Assembly (NCBI RefSeq): GCF_946480185.1
Contig: NZ_CAMLIG010000021.1
Coordinates: 1-64,000 of the forward strand
Direction: 5' to 3'
DNA length: 64,000 nucleotides
From: an uncultured Pedobacter sp.
Lineage (GTDB): Bacteria > Bacteroidota > Bacteroidia > Sphingobacteriales > Sphingobacteriaceae
Positions within the stretch are counted from its first letter, which is position 1; each line of letters begins with the position of its first letter. The translations under genes were made by a program, and so were the position numbers. A model generated the notes under the pieces. That model was not told where the DNA came from. It saw nothing but the letters and a program-made list of their open reading frames with translations, and did not search any database. Positions 61,099 through 64,000 of the stretch are shown one piece after another.

Positions 61099-62385
61099 AT
61101 GAATTTAAATATTGGAGAAAACAAAGGAATTAAGGTTTTTAAAATGCTCAGCGTAATTATCTTGTTGGCGCCAGCTATTAGTTTTTCACAGTATGAAAAT
61201 GTAGATAAAAATCAAACCAAGGTTACTTACAGAAATATTTTCAAGGAAGCGGGTTATCAAGAAAAAGCGATTAACGCAAAAGTTGAGAAAGCTTATCACG
61301 ATTTATTTGAAGGCCCAAATAAAATTTATTTTGAAGTCGGCGATTCCATGGCTTATGTGTCGGATTTAAAAAATCACGATGCCCGAACAGAAGGCCTTTC
61401 TTATGGGATGATGATAGCGGTTCAGCTCAATAAGCAAGAAGTTTTTGATAGAATCTGGAGATGGTCTAAAAAATTTCTACAACATCAGGAGGGGCCGAGA
61501 GAAAGTTATTTCGCTTGGAGCATTAATCCAGAAACGATGAAGAAAAATTCGGAGGGTTCTGCTTCAGATGGAGAACTCTACTATGTAACCAGTCTGCTAT
61601 TTGCAAGTAATAGATGGGGGAATAATACGGGCATAAATTATTATGCGGAAGCTAGAAGAATTCTTGATGCCATGTGGTTGAAAGATGGAACCGGAAATGT
61701 TTTTAATCTTATTAATACCGAACACAAGCAAATTACTTTTACGCCCGAGGGCGATAATTATAATTGGACGGATCCTTCATATCATCTTCCAGCATTTATG
61801 GAAATTTGGGCAAAGTATGCTAATGACGGTCATAAGCAATTTTATAATGATTGTGCAGATACTTCTCGGGCTTTTTTGCATAGAACTTGTAATTCAGTAA
61901 CGGGGTTAAATCCCGACTATGCAGAATTTAGCGGAGCGTCACATTTTACCAGCTGGATGCCGGTTGCATTTCGATACGATTCGTGGCGTGTGCCAATGAA
62001 TATATCAATGGATTTTATGTGGATTAACGCTGATGGCGAATGGCAAAAGAATTATGCCGAACGACTTCAATCTTTTTTAAGATTACGAGGAATTGATGCT
62101 TTTGAAGATCAATTTAATACAGACGGATCTTTACCCGAGTATATTTTAGAAGCTGGTGGATTCAGAAAACTGAGACATTCTTTAGGTTTAATTTCCACCG
62201 TAGCAACCACAGAGGCAATTTATAACAGAAATGGAAAGTTTGACTTTGTTAAGAAACTATGGGATGCAAAGTTAGAACCTTATCAGGATGGCTATTTTGA
62301 TCCTTATTACGACGGACTTTTGTATTTATTTAGTTTGATGCACCTGAGTGGTAAATACCAAATTATTGAACCAAAAATAAACTGA
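61099..62385 (+). CDS. GH8 reducing-end xylose-releasing exo-oligoxylanase (Rex)
   Basis: 428 aa with signal peptide (VFKMLSVIILLAPAISFSQ, cleavage near residue 30). The GH8 core includes DSMAYVSDLKNHDARTEGLSYGMMIAVQLNKQ (the ARTEG Glu is the catalytic acid), then GPRESYFAWSINPETMK with SASDGELYYVTSL (catalytic base region), and a C-terminal DPYYDGLLYLFSLMHLSGKY. This is the oligoxylanase (EC 3.2.1.156) branch rather than the cellulase branch, judged from DLKNHDARTEG and the length. It removes xylose from the reducing end of xylo-oligosaccharides made by the GH11 enzyme. Confidence 0.88.
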   Translation: MNLNIGENKGIKVFKMLSVIILLAPAISFSQYENVDKNQTKVTYRNIFKEAGYQEKAINAKVEKAYHDLFEGPNKIYFEVGDSMAYVSDLKNHDARTEGLSYGMMIAVQLNKQEVFDRIWRWSKKFLQHQEGPRESYFAWSINPETMKKNSEGSASDGELYYVTSLLFASNRWGNNTGINYYAEARRILDAMWLKDGTGNVFNLINTEHKQITFTPEGDNYNWTDPSYHLPAFMEIWAKYANDGHKQFYNDCADTSRAFLHRTCNSVTGLNPDYAEFSGASHFTSWMPVAFRYDSWRVPMNISMDFMWINADGEWQKNYAERLQSFLRLRGIDAFEDQFNTDGSLPEYILEAGGFRKLRHSLGLISTVATTEAIYNRNGKFDFVKKLWDAKLEPYQDGYFDPYYDGLLYLFSLMHLSGKYQIIEPKIN

Positions 62386-62529
62386 TATTGAGTACGCTTT
62401 TTTACAAACAGCTAATTAGCAAAAGCAATTTCAATTTAAACAATCAATTTGAGGTAGCACTAACACAGCCTTTACTAGTTACAAATGCTTGTAAAGAAGA
62501 CATAGCTCCTGTAAATAATGTATCGCATC

Positions 62530-64000
62530 ATGGAAACAAAAAAATATATCATTGCGGGCCTAATAGGTTTAACAACTATTATTTCTACACATAATACTAA
62601 TGCACAAACCAATAAAAAAGCCCATAACCCTTTAATTTATGCCGATGTTCCCGACATGAGCATGATTAGAGTTGGGGATACTTATTACATGAGTAGCACA
62701 ACCATGCACATGGCTCCCGGAGTGCCCATCATGAAATCCAAAGATTTAGTTAATTGGAAGTTGATGAGTTATGCTTATGATACTTTGGCCAATGTGGACG
62801 CAATGAATTTAACCAACGAAAAAAACGCCTATGGAGGTGGTTCTTGGGCAAGTAGCCTTCGCTATCATAAGGGGATTTTTTACGTTTCCACATTTGCACA
62901 AACTACCGGGCAAACCTATATCTACAGTACAAAAAATATTGAAAAAGAGCCTTGGAAACGCGTAACATTTAAACCTAGTTATCATGATCATTCTTTGTTT
63001 TTTGATGATGATGGGAAGGTTTACTTATTGTACGGAGCCGGAAAGCTCACTTTATTAGAATTAAACGATGATCTGTCTGGCGTAAAAGAAGGAGGATTAA
63101 ACCAAGTAGTCATTGAAAATGCTAGCGAACCCAGCCAGATAAATGGAACAAAAGGAGGATTAAGCGCAGAAGGCTCTCAATTGTATAAAATCAACGGGAA
63201 ATATTATTTGTTTAATATCACTTGGCCACCCAATAGTATGCGTACGGTTGTCATCCATAGGGCAGATAAAATTACGGGTCCTTGGGAAGGAAGAATTGGC
63301 TTGCAGGATTTGGGCGTAGCACAAGGCGGATTGATAGATCGGCCAGACGGAACTTGGTACGCTTATCTATTTCGTGATTTTGGAGCGGTGGGGAGAGTGC
63401 CCTATTTAGTTCCGGTAAAATGGCAGGACGGTTGGCCTGTACTGGGTGTGAACGGAAAAGTACCGGAAATACTTGATGGTTTACCAGCGAATAAAAGTCT
63501 AATTCCGGGAATCGTTAATTCAGATGAGTTCTCAAGGAAAAAAGGAGAGCCGGCTCTGCCTTTCGTGTGGCAGTGGAACCATAATCCAGACAATAGTTTG
63601 TGGTCTGTTAAAGCCCGTAAAGGATATCTGCGCTTAACTACAGGTAAAATCACAGACGATTTTTTGATGGCTAGAAACTCACTGACGCAAAGAACTATCG
63701 GTCCTGTGAGTAACGGTTCTATATCAATAGATGTAGCTAATATGAAAGATGGTGATATGGCAGGTTTGGGTTTACTACAGAAAAATTATGGATTAGTGGC
63801 CATTAAAGTAGAAGGGAACAGCAAATCGATTATAATGATTAATGCGAGTACCGGTAAGCCCGAAGAAGTAGCTCATATTCCGTTCAATCAAAAAAATGTC
63901 TTTTTTAAAGCTTCCTGCGATTTTAGAAACAGAAAAGATATCGCAAATTTCTTCTACAGTTTGGACGGAAAAAACTGGAACTCCATTGGAACTCCGCTAA
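62530..64000 (+). CDS. GH43 glycosidase, 3' end outside window
   Basis: Open frame of 490 codons from the ATG at 62530 to the right edge, with a signal peptide (YIIAGLIGLTTIISTHNTNAQ). A further in-frame ATG at 62518 is possible. The GH43 propeller has HNPLIYADVPDMSMIRVGDTYYMSS (catalytic Asp), GGGSWASSLRYHKGIFYVS, and HDHSLFFDDDGKVYLLYGAG. LSAEGSQLYKINGKYYLF supplies the acid Glu, and LIDRPDGTWYAYLF follows. After about residue 320 a second domain starts (PFVWQWNHNPDNSLWSVKA), like the C-terminal beta-sandwich of beta-xylosidases. A xylosidase or arabinofuranosidase role matches the neighbouring xylanase genes. Confidence 0.88.
   Translation, partial: METKKYIIAGLIGLTTIISTHNTNAQTNKKAHNPLIYADVPDMSMIRVGDTYYMSSTTMHMAPGVPIMKSKDLVNWKLMSYAYDTLANVDAMNLTNEKNAYGGGSWASSLRYHKGIFYVSTFAQTTGQTYIYSTKNIEKEPWKRVTFKPSYHDHSLFFDDDGKVYLLYGAGKLTLLELNDDLSGVKEGGLNQVVIENASEPSQINGTKGGLSAEGSQLYKINGKYYLFNITWPPNSMRTVVIHRADKITGPWEGRIGLQDLGVAQGGLIDRPDGTWYAYLFRDFGAVGRVPYLVPVKWQDGWPVLGVNGKVPEILDGLPANKSLIPGIVNSDEFSRKKGEPALPFVWQWNHNPDNSLWSVKARKGYLRLTTGKITDDFLMARNSLTQRTIGPVSNGSISIDVANMKDGDMAGLGLLQKNYGLVAIKVEGNSKSIIMINASTGKPEEVAHIPFNQKNVFFKASCDFRNRKDIANFFYSLDGKNWNSIGTPL

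Noticed and set aside
62388..62594. TTG-started 68-codon frame overlapping the start of the last GH43
   Set aside because: It has no signal or family features and its second half overlaps the GH43 leader in another frame; the GH43 is well supported.

Overview
The window looks like chromosomal DNA of a Bacteroidetes bacterium of the Sphingobacteriaceae, most like Pedobacter. The evidence is low G+C, promoters of the TAnnTTTG type, a type IX secretion SprA gene, the orders miaB-EBP-lptE and maeB-ruvA-sprA, and many fucose and xylan enzymes. No rRNA, tRNA, CRISPR array or intact transposase was seen. Family assignments come from reading motifs; no database search was run.

Layout. 1-4.9 kb (minus strand): miaB, a sigma-54 activator, lptE and a partial gene, followed by an outer-membrane barrel protein. 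Between miaB and the barrel gene lies a decayed MFS transporter remnant. miaB itself carries an in-frame 114-bp palindromic repeat. 5.2-17.1 kb (plus): a GH3 enzyme, then maeB, ruvA and the 7-kb sprA. 17.2-24.4 kb: DoxX, a methyltransferase with a cupin, an acyl-CoA dehydrogenase, a HopJ-family protein, a TPK-like protein with a GNAT, a YugP-type protease and a KAS III-like synthase. 24.6-29.2 kb: a tetR-tolC-hlyD-emrB drug-efflux operon with a visible operator. 29.4-30.7 kb: a peroxiredoxin and an AhpD-like protein.

31.0-42.2 kb: a YncE-like propeller, an EamA transporter, a sterol-desaturase-like hydroxylase, a PAP2 phosphatase, and a tolC-adaptor-RND-response regulator-histidine kinase operon. 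Four of these loci share an upstream 11-bp direct repeat (TTCA-N7-TTCA). This suggests an unrecognised regulon of the OmpR-family regulator encoded in the last operon, and it is the most novel signal in the window.

42.2-54.5 kb: an L-fucose cluster with an IclR regulator, FucP, mutarotase, fuconate dehydratase, two SDR dehydrogenases, a GH29 fucosidase and a FAH-family hydrolase, followed by GH43 and GH3. It reconstructs the non-phosphorylated route from fucose to pyruvate and lactate, except for the lactonase. 54.8-59.0 kb (minus): an AraC regulator upstream of a five-gene operon (O-methyltransferase, DJ-1/PfpI protein, alpha/beta hydrolase, DUF1304, SRPBCC). 59.1-64.0 kb: a xylan set with a GH11 xylanase lipoprotein, a SUMF1-like lipoprotein, a GH8 exo-oligoxylanase and a GH43 cut by the window end. 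No SusC/SusD pair is present in the window.
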